A stretch of DNA of 16,015 bases from JACCXJ01 sp052387115 (GCA_052387115.1 JBQTJM010000226.1:1-16015); one strand, 5' to 3'. Positions 6,690-14,660 are shown, counted from the stretch's first letter. Notes: generated from the letters alone by a model not told the origin. Numbers and translations are program-made.

Positions 6690-7763
6690 ATGATGTCCCG
6701 ATCGACCGGACTCGAACAGTTTCACGCGCAGGACCGATGCGACCCCCTGCTGTGGTCCCTGCTCCCCATGGGGATCTGGATGGCGGCGCTGTCCGGCAGC
6801 ATCGCCGTCGATAGCGTTCCGGCCGCGGTGATTTTATCCATCATCGGCGGCGTGGCGGGCAGCCAGTTGTTCGTGATCGGCCATGACGCGTGCCACGGGA
6901 GCCTCACCAAGAGCCGCCTGCTCAATGCCCTCATCGGCCGGATGGCGTTCGTGCCGAGCGCCCACAGTTTTTCCTTGTGGGCGTATTTCCATAATGGCCT
7001 GCACCACAACTTCACCAACCTGCGCGGACACGATTTCGTCTGGACACCGTTATCCCCCGACGAATTCAGCCGCCTTTCCAAGGCGAGGCAATTCATGGAA
7101 TGTGTCTACCGCCATCCGACCGGCGCCGGAATCGGGCTCTACTACGCCATCGAGCTGTGGCGCCGGAGACTGGCGTGGCCGACCAAGGCCGTGCCGAGAA
7201 ACGTCGCACCCTCGGCCTACGCGGATGTCGCCACCACCGTGACGGCGTGGTTGCTCGTCGGTGGCGCCACGGCGTTTCTATTTGATCTGGATGTTTTGCG
7301 ATTCCTCGGCGGCATGGCGCTGTTCGCCGCGGTCTCGCTCATCATCATCACCTGGGCCATCGGCTTTGTCGTGTACTTCAATCACACTCACCCGCGGCTC
7401 AAGTGGTACGGCTGCGCGGCGAAATGGCGGGAGGAGTTCTCACAGGACGCCGGGGCCTGCCATGTCACGTTCAGCGGGATCTGGTGGTATTTGCTGCCCA
7501 ATGTCGTGATGAATCATACGCTCCACCACCTCGATACGCGCATCCCGGCGCGTTTTCTGGCGCAGGCCGAGACGCACCTGGAATCCTGCACCGGTACTCG
7601 CCTCCTGTCTTGGCGCTGGACTCCGGTCCGTCATTACGCGGTAATGAAACGATGCGGCCTGTATGACTATGCCGAAGGCCGCTGGGTCAGCCTGGATTGG
7701 AAGAACATCGGAAAGGGCCAGGAGCCGTCACCCTCCACCGTTGCAGGCACGACCCTACGGTAG
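6690..7763 (+). CDS. Membrane fatty acid desaturase family protein
   Basis: A 357-residue integral membrane di-iron protein of the fatty acid desaturase family. Three histidine clusters are present in order: HDACHGS (about residue 65), HNGLHHNF (about 105) and HTLHHLD (about 274). Additional His residues occur in FNHTHP. Hydrophobic stretches at about 23-60 and 170-235 provide membrane spans. The start is ATG 6690 or ATG 6693; GGGGTGG lies immediately upstream, so 6693 may be used. The products of such enzymes are double bonds or hydroxyl groups in acyl chains or carotenoids; the exact substrate is not predictable. It is 46 nt after the phosphodiesterase gene. Its stop lies 12 nt from the stop of the convergent cyclic-di-GMP gene, and I see no terminator hairpin between them. 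Confidence 0.88.
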   Translation: MMSRSTGLEQFHAQDRCDPLLWSLLPMGIWMAALSGSIAVDSVPAAVILSIIGGVAGSQLFVIGHDACHGSLTKSRLLNALIGRMAFVPSAHSFSLWAYFHNGLHHNFTNLRGHDFVWTPLSPDEFSRLSKARQFMECVYRHPTGAGIGLYYAIELWRRRLAWPTKAVPRNVAPSAYADVATTVTAWLLVGGATAFLFDLDVLRFLGGMALFAAVSLIIITWAIGFVVYFNHTHPRLKWYGCAAKWREEFSQDAGACHVTFSGIWWYLLPNVVMNHTLHHLDTRIPARFLAQAETHLESCTGTRLLSWRWTPVRHYAVMKRCGLYDYAEGRWVSLDWKNIGKGQEPSPSTVAGTTLR

Positions 7764-7775
7764 CCTGGTAGCGTC

Positions 7776-10657
7776 TCATCCGTCCGCGGTCCTGTGATCG
7801 TTATCGGGCCGCAAGAGGAGTGCGGACACCTCTTCCGGCGTGCGCGGCGGGCTGAACAAGAACCCCTGCGCTTTGCCACACCCCTGGCCGCGCAGAAAAC
7901 GCAGTTGATCTTCCGTTTCCACGCCTTCGGCGATCACATCCATCCGCAGGCTCCTGGCCATGGCGTTGATGGCCGTCACGATGGCCGCGTCATTGGCATC
8001 GCAGGCCACATCGCGTACAAAGGACTGATCGATCTTGATCGTGTCCACGGGAAAGCGTTTCAGGTAGCTCAGCGAGGAATAGCCCGTGCCGAAATCATCC
8101 ATGAATAGCATGAGCCCCAGTTCCTTCAGTTCTCTCATGGTGGAAAGCGCCACCTCGACCTGCGGTATCAAACTGCTTTCGGTCACCTCCAAGGCCAGGC
8201 GCGCCGCGGCGAGCCCGGTGTCGCGGAGCGCCTCTCTGATCGTCTGTGCCAGATTGCCGTGCCGGAACTGGACCCCGGAGATGTTCACGGCGATATACAG
8301 CGGCCGCGTACCCGCGTCCTGCCAGCTCTGCGCCTGCGCGCACGCCGTGCGGATGACCCACTCGCCCAGAGGCACGATGAGCCCGGTCTCTTCGGCCAGG
8401 GAGATGAACTCGCTGGGCGGCACGATGCCGTACCTCTGATGCCGCCATCGCGCCAGCGCTTCTACCCCGATGATGCGGCCGCTGTCGAGATCGACCACGG
8501 GTTGATAGCGCAGATGCAACTGATCGCGGTCTATCGCCAGACGCAGGTCGTTCTCCAGCCGCAGGCGCCGCATCGCCCCTTCGTGCATGGCGGCATCGAA
8601 CACCTGATAACGCGATGCACCCTGCGCCTTGGCCCGATACATGGCCGTATCGGCATCGCGGATCACGTCATCGGCGAGTTCGTAGCCGGAGGTGCTGAGG
8701 GCGATGCCGATGCTGGCGCCGATGTGGATCTCCTGGCCGCCGAGCTCGAAGGGGCGCGCCAGGTCTCGCAGCATCCGTTCGGCCACGTGGGTGGCGTGAT
8801 TGGGACCGCTGATGTCCTCCAAGAGGACGGCAAATTCGTCACCCCCCAGACGTGCGAGCGTGTCACCGCCGCGCAACAGGTCTTGGAGGCGCCGCGCGGT
8901 CGCCACCAGGAGCTGGTCGCCGATCAAGTGTCCCAGGCTGTCGTTGACCACCTTGAAGCGGTCAGGTCCATGAACAAGAGCGCGAATGATTGCTGTGGGT
9001 CGCGCTGGCGCCGCGCGATGCAGCGTTCTAGGCGATCGACCAGGAGGACGCGGTTGGGTAGTTCGGTGAGACCGTCATGTAACGCATCATGCCGCAACCG
9101 TTCCTCGATGGCCTTGCGCCGGCTGATGTCGGTCAGCGAGCCGGCAATGCGATAGGCCCTGCCGTCGGCATCGCGCAAGGCCAGTCCGCGTTCGTACATC
9201 CAGCGGTATCGGCCATCCCGGTGCCGCACGCGGTACTCACACGAGTACACCGGCCTCGTGCCGCAGAGATGGGCCTCCATCTCGGAGCGCACATGCGCCA
9301 ACTCGTCGGGATGTATGCGGCCCAGCCACTCGCCCTTGGAGTCGGAGATCTCGCCCTCCTCGTAACCCAGGACGGCCTTCCAGCGCGGGGAATAATAAAC
9401 GCTGTCGGTCACGAGATTCCAATCCCACAGCCCCTCCTCGGTCGCACTCGCCGCAAGCGCATAGCGTTCCTCGCTCTTGGCGAGCGCGACATTGACCGCC
9501 TGCAGCTCGGCGGTGCGTTCCACGACCCTTTGCTCCAGTTCCTGACTGAGCCTGCGCAGCTCGGTCTCGGCATGGATACGCTCCGTCACGTCTTGCGCAA
9601 ACACGATGACCCCGGCGATCTCGCCGCGCTCGTTGCGATAGGGAAGCCGGTCGATCTGCATCAAACGCAGCTCGCCCGCGGCGGTACGCAAGCATTCGAG
9701 CGGATTGCGCTTGGGCCGGCCCGACGCTATCACTTCGAGGTCGTCCCGGTGATACCGCGCGGCCTGCTCGGGATACAAGTCGTAAAACGACCGCCCTTCC
9801 ATTTCCTCGACCGCCTTGCCCAGCGAGTCGGCCGCCTGGCGGTTGACCCGTATCACCCGATTGTCCCGGTCTTTGTACCAGATGAGCGCCGGGACCGAAT
9901 CGAAGATGATCTGCTGCTCCCGCCGTTGCTGCCGCAAGGATTCCTCGATCTGCCGGCGCACCGTGATATCGATACAGGACCCGCTATAGCCGGCGAAGCG
10001 GCCGTCCGCCCCATAACGCGGCACGCCCTTGTCCAGGACCCAGCGATACTCCCCTGCGACATGCCGGAGACGATACTCGAGCTCGAAGGAATCCTTTGCA
10101 TCGAAGGCGCTGTCGTAGGTCTCCAGGCAGTAATCCCGGTCCTCCGAGTGCACGCCCCGCGCCCAGCCGTCACCGAGTTGGTCCTCGAAGCGGCGCCCGG
10201 TGAAATCGAGGTAGACGCGATTGAAATAGGTCGATGCCTTGTCCGGACCACGCATCCAGATCAGGACGGGGGCACTGTCGACCATGGCCCGAAAACGTTC
10301 CTCGCTCTCCTGCAGAGCGGTTTCCGCGTCTCTACGATGAGCAGTACGGTGCTCGACACCGGCATCCGACAGGATGACGAGTCCCGGCGTCGCCGTCAGG
10401 TCCACCTCGGCGTGCACGTTGCGACCGTTGGGGGTCTCCAGAAAGGGCAAGTGATGCCTCCCTCCGGCGGGCAGGCCGGCGACGAACCCCATGACCGAGG
10501 CCACGGCCTGACCAGACGCGAGGTCCGGGTAGCCGTAATGGCCGGCATCGCCGATCACCGTCGACACGAGGCCCTCGGGGTCGATACACACGACGAGCGG
10601 CCGCAAGCGGCTCAACAACCGCGCGCGGACCCGGCGTATCACCCCTCCGCGATGCAT
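7776..10657 (-). pseudogene. PAS-PAS-PAS-GGDEF-EAL cyclic-di-GMP protein, frameshifted in GGDEF domain
   Basis: Read through one frameshift this encodes about 960 residues. An N-terminal PAS-like region (about 15-110) is followed by three PAS domains (about 117-240, 245-370, 395-520) with a short coiled coil before the third, then GGDEF (about 525-690) and EAL (about 695-945). At about 8963 a single G is missing: the reading changes from FMDL to TASRW, while the other frame supplies RFKVVNDSLGH, exactly the expected GGDEF text. Downstream the GGDEF motif, the RGGD inhibitory site five residues before it, EAL, DDFGTGYSS, KIDQSFV and EGVE are all intact. Corrected, it could both make and degrade cyclic-di-GMP. 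As read, it yields separate PAS and GGDEF/EAL fragments. ATG 10657 overlaps the GTPase gene end by 19 nt; a GTG at 10642 is an alternative. The gap may be a sequencing error. Confidence 0.85.
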
Positions 10658-11160
10658 GGCCGGACCGAGCTTCGCGAAAGATCGACGAATGCAGCCTCGA
10701 CGCCGGTCCCCTCCTTCGCACTGGTCTTGAACAGGCGAACACCCTCGCCGATCAAGGCCGACAGGACGTCCGCTTCGATATCCCACTGCGCCTCGAGATC
10801 GGCCTTGTTCAGCAGCAACACGCTCGGCACGGGCGCGAGCGAACGCCCCACCTCGGCACGCAGATCGAGTGCCGTGGTCAGGGTCTCGTGCCGCGTGCCA
10901 TCGGCGACGTACGCGATCCCGGCGGCGCCCTTGAGATAATCGGTATTGATCCGGGTCAGCACCCTGGTACCGGCGATGTCCCATATAATCAGCTTGAGTG
11001 TGAGGCCCTCGCGCAGCATGAGCTCGCGCGACCCGACCCGCAAACCCACCGTCGAGAGATACTGCTCCGAAAAAGTGTTGGTGAGGAAGCGGGTGGAGAG
11101 GCTGGTCTTACCGACCGCCGCGGCCCCGAGCAGACACACCTTGCGAGTCATACGGTCCAT
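10639..11160 (-). CDS. Ras/Rab-like small GTPase
   Basis: A 173-residue single-domain small GTPase. G1 P-loop GAAAVGKTS (about residues 12-20), a switch I Thr in LSTVGLRV, G3 WDIAG, G4 NKAD and G5 TSAK are all recognisable, so nucleotide binding is expected. The residue after DIAG is Thr, where Ras and Rab proteins carry the catalytic Gln. The two P-loop positions equal to Ras Gly12 and Gly13 are both Ala. Intrinsic hydrolysis should therefore be slow or dependent on a partner. There is no lipidation cysteine at the C-terminus. The ATG at 11160 has a weak GGGG upstream; ATG 11151 also fits. The last codons overlap the PAS-GGDEF-EAL gene, implying coupled translation. It belongs to the prokaryotic Ras-like group that includes MglA, but no Roadblock partner is nearby. 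Confidence 0.85.
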   Translation of the reverse strand: MDRMTRKVCLLGAAAVGKTSLSTRFLTNTFSEQYLSTVGLRVGSRELMLREGLTLKLIIWDIAGTRVLTRINTDYLKGAAGIAYVADGTRHETLTTALDLRAEVGRSLAPVPSVLLLNKADLEAQWDIEADVLSALIGEGVRLFKTSAKEGTGVEAAFVDLSRSSVRPCIAEG

Positions 11161-11181
11161 TGCCCCAGCCTATACTGGCCC

Positions 11182-11263
11182 GGTCATAAATCGCCTCCTT
11201 AGATCCCCTCTCCCTCCGGGGGAGGGCTAGGGTGAGGGGATCAAGAAAGGGCGATTTGTGACC
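11182..11263. repeat. Nested palindromic repeat element
   Basis: Outer 14-nt inverted arms (GGTCATAAATCGCC at 11182-11195 and GGCGATTTGTGACC at 11250-11263, 13 of 14 pairing) enclose an inner palindrome at 11202-11242. The inner one is bounded by GATCCCCTC and GAGGGGATC and has a CCCTCC/GGAGGG core. The inner text resembles the 'CCCTCTCCC...GGGTGAGGGG' intergenic repeat seen many times in gammaproteobacterial genomes. The element separates the OmpA-like gene from the GTPase gene and could fold into a long hairpin in their shared transcript. It might terminate transcription or adjust relative expression. No T-tract follows on the transcribed strand, so a classical terminator is not supported. 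Confidence 0.7.
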
Positions 11264-11308
11264 GTGCGTCGTATACCGTGTTCGATCGCCCGACGCCGAT
11301 TACGGTCG

Positions 11309-13033
11309 TCATGGCCGGGACGCCGCGTCCGGAGCCCCGTCGTTCGATTGTGGCGTCACATCGACTGAAAAATCGACCCGCCGCAGGTCCAGATCCTCCT
11401 TTGGTGAGGTGGCCGGCACGGAGCGGGTGAGGACCTCCAGCCCTCCGTCGCCGAGCCCCACGAGCGCGGCCCTCACCCACGCGATGCGCCGGTCCCTGAC
11501 ACGCTCATTGTGCTCGTCCGAGCCCGTGCCGTCGCTGAAACCGGCCAGGGTCAGTCGGACGCGCAGTTGCAATCCCTTGCCAAGGAACCTCAGACGGCGC
11601 AGCCACCCGGCGACCCGTTCCAGCGTCCCCAACGTGTGTGGCTGTGGTTCGGCATTCTCCGCGAAATAGACCCGCGCGGTGTTGATCTGTCGTGACAGGC
11701 GCGACACCTCCCTTGTGTCCTGGCCGGCCAAGCCGCTGGTATCGACGGCGTCGAAAAAGGACGAGGCCGCCACCTGCGGCTCGATACGCCGTTTCCAGGC
11801 CTGGGTGGCGGTCCCACTCAGCACCAAGGTCCGGTCTTTCACGGCCAGTGTGACGGTCTCGGGGGGCCGCAACAGGCCGCGCACGCGCTGGAGCACGAAG
11901 GGCGCTTCCAGGGACAGGTAGGGGCTCAACTCCAGACGCAGCTTGTGCGCGGGCAGGTCCGCGTCCCGGGCGATCGCCGGCGCTTTTTCGGCGAGCGGAT
12001 CGGCGATGCCGCGGACCACGAACGCACCCTGCTCTTGGACGATCGATGTCACCACGATACCCGGTCGGTCCTTCAGGACCTTTTCCAGTCGCGCCCGGAT
12101 CTCGCGTCCCTCGAACCAGTTCGAGAGCGCATAGCCTGCGGGAAAGACAACCAGCCCGAGGAGCAGCGCCCGGACCAACCAGCGCGTCGCGCCGGCGGCA
12201 GGCGGCGGTTCCAATTCCGAGCGCAATAGCGGACGCAGCGCCGCATGCACCTCAGGGAACGGCTCCTCATCACCACGGAAGGACTTCAGCCACTCGTAAT
12301 GCAAGGCGTGAACGCCATCGAGCGTCTCTCTCACCAGGAGTCGCAGATCGCTCGGCGGGGTCCCGCGGATCGCGCAGGCGACGAGCGCCGCTTCCCCGTG
12401 TGCCAGCCACAGGGTGCGCTCCCCCATCTGTACGGTCTGAAGCGCCTCTCCGCGGTCGGCAAAGGCCGCGTCCTTGGCGAATGCCTCGATGGCCAGCAGC
12501 ATGGCCGCTACGACATCTCTATCCGGCGCACGCTCGCCTGCATCCGCCCTCCGCACGTGTCCGATGAGCAGACCCGAGGGTTTTTGGATCAGATACACCT
12601 CCTCGACCTCGTAGCGCAGCGCGTGCTTGAGCACCACTCGTTCGAACGGCGCGCCGGTCCTGAGCGCTTCGAGGCGCCACCGAATGGCGCGGATGCTGAG
12701 GGTGTGGCTTGCGAGCGTTTCTATCGACTGGAGAAATCCGCGCAAGGCATCGGCGATGGCGCGGCGGATGGAGGGACCGATGACCGGTGCCAGGGCCTCG
12801 GAGAGTCGATAGGGTTCGCGCCGTGCGGCCAGGGCGGTGGCTTCGATGAGCGGGTCCTGCAGGGCACCGACCAGCCCCGGGGAGCGCCGCGCCGCGATCT
12901 GTACGGAGTCTGCCAGTGTGTTCGCGACGTTCCTGGAGAACGCGGCCGGGTCCAGAACCTGGCCCTCGAGCCGGTGCAATCGTCTCTGCTCGTCACCGAG
13001 CAGCGTTTCTTTCAATTCCTGAAAGCCGGTCAC
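11309..13033 (-). CDS. Inner-membrane protein with periplasmic BON-like and OmpA-like domains
   Basis: A 574-residue protein. A long N-terminal part (1 to about 280) has no recognised domain and no signal peptide, so it should lie in the cytoplasm. One strongly hydrophobic helix at about 283-303 (RWLVRALLLGLVVFPAGYAL) follows, then a BON-like region (about 305-400) and an OmpA C-terminal-like domain (about 448-565). The OmpA-like part keeps the pattern GFSDGTGSDEHNERVRDRR and a closing DLRRVDFSV, including the Asp and Arg that bind peptidoglycan in relatives. This topology would connect the cytoplasm to the cell wall. The start is GTG 13033, the only start available after an in-frame TAG upstream. 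It sits between the coiled-coil gene (87 nt upstream) and the GTPase gene. I infer a membrane anchor or sensor for the GTPase module. Confidence 0.8.
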   Translation of the reverse strand: MTGFQELKETLLGDEQRRLHRLEGQVLDPAAFSRNVANTLADSVQIAARRSPGLVGALQDPLIEATALAARREPYRLSEALAPVIGPSIRRAIADALRGFLQSIETLASHTLSIRAIRWRLEALRTGAPFERVVLKHALRYEVEEVYLIQKPSGLLIGHVRRADAGERAPDRDVVAAMLLAIEAFAKDAAFADRGEALQTVQMGERTLWLAHGEAALVACAIRGTPPSDLRLLVRETLDGVHALHYEWLKSFRGDEEPFPEVHAALRPLLRSELEPPPAAGATRWLVRALLLGLVVFPAGYALSNWFEGREIRARLEKVLKDRPGIVVTSIVQEQGAFVVRGIADPLAEKAPAIARDADLPAHKLRLELSPYLSLEAPFVLQRVRGLLRPPETVTLAVKDRTLVLSGTATQAWKRRIEPQVAASSFFDAVDTSGLAGQDTREVSRLSRQINTARVYFAENAEPQPHTLGTLERVAGWLRRLRFLGKGLQLRVRLTLAGFSDGTGSDEHNERVRDRRIAWVRAALVGLGDGGLEVLTRSVPATSPKEDLDLRRVDFSVDVTPQSNDGAPDAASRP

Positions 13034-13119
13034 GCCCGAGACTATCCTGTGCCCATCGCAACCCGCACCGTCGTAGCGCTATATCACTCGCTCACCCGCA
13101 TCCCGCTCGCCTCGGCTCG

Positions 13120-13746
13120 CTATTTCGACGCCGCGGGGCGCACCGGCTGAGAATCGCCCGGCAGGCCTTGTAGGGCGAGCCCCAGGCCGTCGTTGAGCCG
13201 TAACGCGACTTCCGTCAGGAGCTCGGAGAGATCGCTGCGACCGACCTTGTCGGCGTGCAATCGGTGGGTCTCCTGTGTGATGGTCGTTTGGATCTGCTCG
13301 CCGAGTTGACCGATCCGATTCACCAGATCGGTGATCTGAGTGTGCAGGTGCTTGCGGATCTCGCCCGCCTCCCTGGAAAACTGATCGTCGAGCCGGACCA
13401 GTTTGTCGGTGAGCGTCCGATCCGCCGCCGCCAGGGACTGTTCGGCCTTGTTCAATAGACCGGAGCGTTCGTCGCGTTCTTTCTGGATCTGGCCGTTGAT
13501 CTGCTCGAGCTCCTTGTGCACGAAGGCCTCGAACGTTGTCAGGCGTTGTTCGAGCTCGGTCCGGGTGCGCTTGGTCTCGCTTTCGAGCCTGGCGGCCAGC
13601 TCGCCGAAGCGACGCTCATACTCGCGCATCTGGCCGCCGAAGATGATCTCGCGGATCTTCTGGACATTGGCCTCGGCCCCGGGATCCTCGTGGGCCGGCC
13701 GCGGCCCCTGTGCTTGCGGAACGGATTGCGTGGTCTTGTCGCTCAT
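13120..13746 (-). CDS. Coiled-coil protein, first gene of GTPase module
   Basis: A 208-residue hydrophilic protein with no membrane segment. Residues about 25-175 are almost continuous heptad-like helix, rich in Glu, Arg, Gln and Lys, with stretches such as RRFGELAARLESETKR and LVNRIGQLGEQIQ. Both ends are Pro/Ala-rich and probably flexible. The ATG at 13746 sits behind a strong AAGGAGGG ribosome site, the best in the minus-strand set, as expected for a leading gene. I recognise no enzymatic motif and no named family. The conserved-looking segment IREIIFGGQMREYERRF at about residues 31-47, before the coil, could be a docking site. By context it may be a cytoplasmic spacer or effector for the small GTPase and the membrane OmpA-like protein. 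Function is unknown. Confidence 0.8.
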   Translation of the reverse strand: MSDKTTQSVPQAQGPRPAHEDPGAEANVQKIREIIFGGQMREYERRFGELAARLESETKRTRTELEQRLTTFEAFVHKELEQINGQIQKERDERSGLLNKAEQSLAAADRTLTDKLVRLDDQFSREAGEIRKHLHTQITDLVNRIGQLGEQIQTTITQETHRLHADKVGRSDLSELLTEVALRLNDGLGLALQGLPGDSQPVRPAASK

Positions 13747-13864
13747 GTGCCCTCCTTCTAGTGGTCCTCAGCGGGACCAGGACGTCATGCAGCAAGCTGT
13801 ATGACAGCCACATTACAGCCACGCCGTGCCCCATGGGGGTGCACTGGGCAACGAGCGCTGCACC

Positions 13865-13972
13865 GTGGCTGCACCTTGGAGGTGCGCTCCCGCTTGCGAC
13901 CTCTGTAGCGGTGTTCAACCGCTCTGTGATCGTCAGGTGGCTGCACCTTGGAGGTGCGCTCCCGCTTGCGAC
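13865..13972. repeat. Two 36-bp direct repeats with internal hairpins
   Basis: A 36-bp unit at 13865-13900 recurs without change at 13937-13972, separated by a unique 36-bp stretch. Each unit contains the hairpin GCACCT-TGG-AGGTGC (13871-13885 and 13943-13957). The middle stretch has its own hairpin, AGCGGT-GTTCA-ACCGCT (13907-13923). The units belong with palindromic intergenic repeats rather than with a CRISPR array: there are only two, with no cas gene. The 372-bp interval 13747-14118 holds nothing else I can support, except a GC-rich inverted repeat around 13826-13844. Confidence 0.75.
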
Positions 13973-14118
13973 GGCATCACACGTGCGCGCCGAGCGAGTG
14001 CCGGGCGGGGACGCCCTGCGCGCCTTGCAACGCCCCTGAGTGGCGCGCGTGTCGATGTAGGGAAACTTAGTCCGAGGATGGGAAAAATGCAACCTCGTCC
14101 CGCTCGCAACGGGGGATT

Positions 14119-14164
14119 GGGTGGCGTCCCCAGGGGATTCGAACCCCTGCTGCCGCTGTGAAAG
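14119..14164 (-). repeat. Duplicated 3' half of tRNA-Glu (possible att remnant)
   Basis: This 46-bp segment repeats 14778-14824 with two substitutions and one missing base. It covers the CCA end, the T arm and the 3' side of the anticodon stem up to the CTTTCAC loop. Upstream (higher coordinates) the D arm and 5' acceptor strand are not those of a tRNA, and the anticodon stem cannot pair, so it is not a functional tRNA. A direct copy of a tRNA 3' end ending at the anticodon loop is the usual footprint of integration by a tyrosine recombinase. The interval up to the real tRNA contains only a broken hicAB pair and no integrase. Confidence 0.7.
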
Positions 14165-14228
14165 CCTTCGCCGCTCAGGGACTCGCTACGCGCCCACAAG
14201 CTGTGGTTGGAAGCTGCGAGGGACGCCT

Positions 14229-14449
14229 CTATGCAGCGTTATCGATTGCCACTGAAACTCGCTTGCCCAAGACTTCTAACGCGCGCAGGAGTAATCGCCC
14301 GAAAGCGCCACGAGCAGGGCATCCCGAGCCCAGTAGAGGGTGTTGTCTTCATCAACCCCGTGGGTTAGCGCCTCCGGTACGTCTGGGAATTCCGCCGTCA
14401 TGGAGCCGTTGTCGAGTCGGGTGAGCTTGACGGGATAACGGTCCTGCAT
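14229..14449 (-). pseudogene. hicB: HicB antitoxin remnant with out-of-frame internal deletion
   Basis: From ATG 14449, behind a GAGGG site 5 nt upstream, the frame reads MQDRYPVKLTRLDNGSMTAE and on through FPDVPEALTHG to ARDALLVALSGDYSC. This is the classic N-terminal RNase-H-like half of HicB. It should continue for about 80 more residues including a DNA-binding domain, but stops after four further codons near 14276. The adjacent frame immediately supplies RALEVLGKRVSVAIDNAA and a TAG at 14229, which matches the very end of HicB (E. coli HicB ends with a similar ALGKELSLVMV). So about 60 codons were lost, out of frame, joining head to tail. The antitoxin should lack its DNA-binding domain. 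It follows hicA by 11 nt, the normal order. Family identification is strong; the deletion size is approximate. Confidence 0.75.
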
Positions 14450-14460
14450 AGAACCCTCGA

Positions 14461-14660
14461 TCAAAGGATGTCTTTGGGATCAATCCCAAGCTGCTTGCCG
14501 ATCTTCTGGCGAAATACGGGGTCGAAGTCGGCATCGCCGCGGACGGGGATCGTGGTTTTCCGGCCGCGAAACACCGCCAGGACATGGCCTCCCTTGCCGC
14601 GTTTCTCGATAACCTCCACGCCGTGGTGCCTGAGCAGCTTGACGAATTGATCCCTTTCAT
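14461..14660 (-). pseudogene. hicA: HicA toxin with frameshift at codon 3
   Basis: Between about 14650 and the TGA at 14461 one frame encodes RDQFVKLLRHHGVEVIEKRG, then GKGGHVLAVFRGRKTTIPV, ending KQLGIDPKDIL. This is a HicA mRNA-interferase: a double-stranded-RNA-binding-like fold with the catalytic His in GGH. That frame has no ATG, GTG or TTG between the previous stop and the conserved core. The ATG at 14660 is out of register: adding one A to its AAA run would give MKRDQFVKLL, exactly the expected start. The toxin thus appears disabled by a one-base loss. Rare initiation at an ATT codon upstream would be the alternative. Its loss would remove the need for HicB, which is also broken. Confidence 0.7.

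Noticed and set aside
9089..10939. Long plus-strand open frame opposite the PAS-GGDEF-EAL gene
   Set aside because: It is a high-GC antisense shadow. The minus strand has clear PAS domains over the same bases, and the plus-strand product shows no recognisable domain.
11202..11242. Rho-independent terminator between the OmpA-like and GTPase genes
   Set aside because: A stable hairpin is present, but no run of T follows on the transcribed strand, and the text looks like a dispersed repeat.
12245..13150. 301-codon plus-strand frame opposite the OmpA-like gene
   Set aside because: It is a shadow of the minus-strand gene, which has a membrane helix and OmpA-like pattern. The plus-strand product has no coherent features.
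13865..13972. Possible two-repeat CRISPR array (36-bp repeats, 36-bp spacer)
   Set aside because: There are only two repeats, each unit and also the spacer contains its own hairpin, and no cas gene or leader is visible. Palindromic intergenic repeats explain it better.
14119..14200. A second functional tRNA-Glu
   Set aside because: The 5' acceptor strand and D arm are absent and the anticodon stem does not pair. Only the 3' half is tRNA-like.
14352..14660. 102-codon minus-strand frame starting at ATG 14660
   Set aside because: Only its ATG is meaningful. The product is Ser/Arg/Pro-rich without family features, while the adjacent frame encodes HicA, so the frame is a consequence of the frameshift.
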